NCBI GenBank assembly: GCA_964440935.1
Contig: CAYTTY010000067.1
Span: 1-13,236 of the forward strand
Origin: WJJR01 sp964440935
GTDB lineage: Bacteria; Zixibacteria; MSB-5A5; WJJR01
Reading direction: 5' to 3'
DNA length: 13,236 bases
Part shown: positions 13,196-13,236 of the stretch, one piece after another
Layout: each line of letters begins with the position of its first letter
Numbering within the stretch: the stretch's first letter is position 1
Notes under the pieces: model-generated
The model's input: the letters and a program-made list of their open reading frames with translations, nothing else
The model's database searches: none
What the model was told of the DNA's origin: nothing
Made by a program: the position numbers and the translations under genes

Positions 13196-13236
13196 CCATA
13201 CGCGCTAACTTAGTGTGGCGGAGTTATCGGTTGATA

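Larger units (their letters stand above)
12586..13236. other. Non-coding, repeat-rich region at the right end
   Basis: No gene is supported; open frames here cross palindromes and repeats. Apart from the repeats and the weak terminator listed separately I see nothing definite. Confidence 0.6.

Overview
The window is a bacterial chromosomal segment, roughly 55% GC by eye, containing the conserved cluster mnmE-mnmG-rsmG-parA-parB (2216-8074, all + strand). In many bacteria this cluster lies close to the replication origin. Two near-perfect parS palindromes in the mnmG/rsmG junction support active ParABS chromosome segregation. I see no DnaA boxes, so the origin itself is probably outside the window. 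A periplasmic OmpH/Skp-type protein points to a Gram-negative-type (diderm) envelope. The many dispersed palindromic intergenic repeats resemble those of uncultured diderm lineages such as the FCB-group candidate phyla, but that placement is a weak inference.

Layout. Bases 1-659 hold no convincing gene, only repeats: the right end of a terminal-inverted-repeat element, a nested palindrome and a 153-bp inverted-repeat element. A small one-helix membrane protein (660-926, +) follows. A convergent - strand gene (1129-1992) encodes an exported protein with two tandem OmpH-like domains and has its own strong terminator. Next comes the tRNA-modification, rRNA-methylation and partition cluster. MnmE and MnmG act together on the wobble uridine of tRNA, RsmG methylates 16S rRNA, and ParA/ParB with the two parS sites segregate the chromosome.

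Downstream of parB is an accessory pocket (about 8075-11320): a DUF2283 protein, a second partial copy of the parB 3' end exactly 300 bp after the first, an orphan HicB-like antitoxin, a pair of perfect hairpins with mutually complementary loops, an AT-richer lipoprotein gene, and a complete two-gene AbiE-type (type IV) toxin-antitoxin/abortive-infection operon. A perfect 17-bp inverted repeat overlaps the predicted abiE promoter. A possible 49-residue ORF follows the toxin gene. A sodium/proton:acidic amino-acid or dicarboxylate symporter (11344-12585) is the last gene.

Bases 12586-13236 are non-coding and repeat-rich, including a complete 170-bp terminal-inverted-repeat element, a GC-rich inverted repeat with a third copy, and the left end of a second element. 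The same element family opens the window. I found no tRNA, rRNA, CRISPR array or transposase gene.
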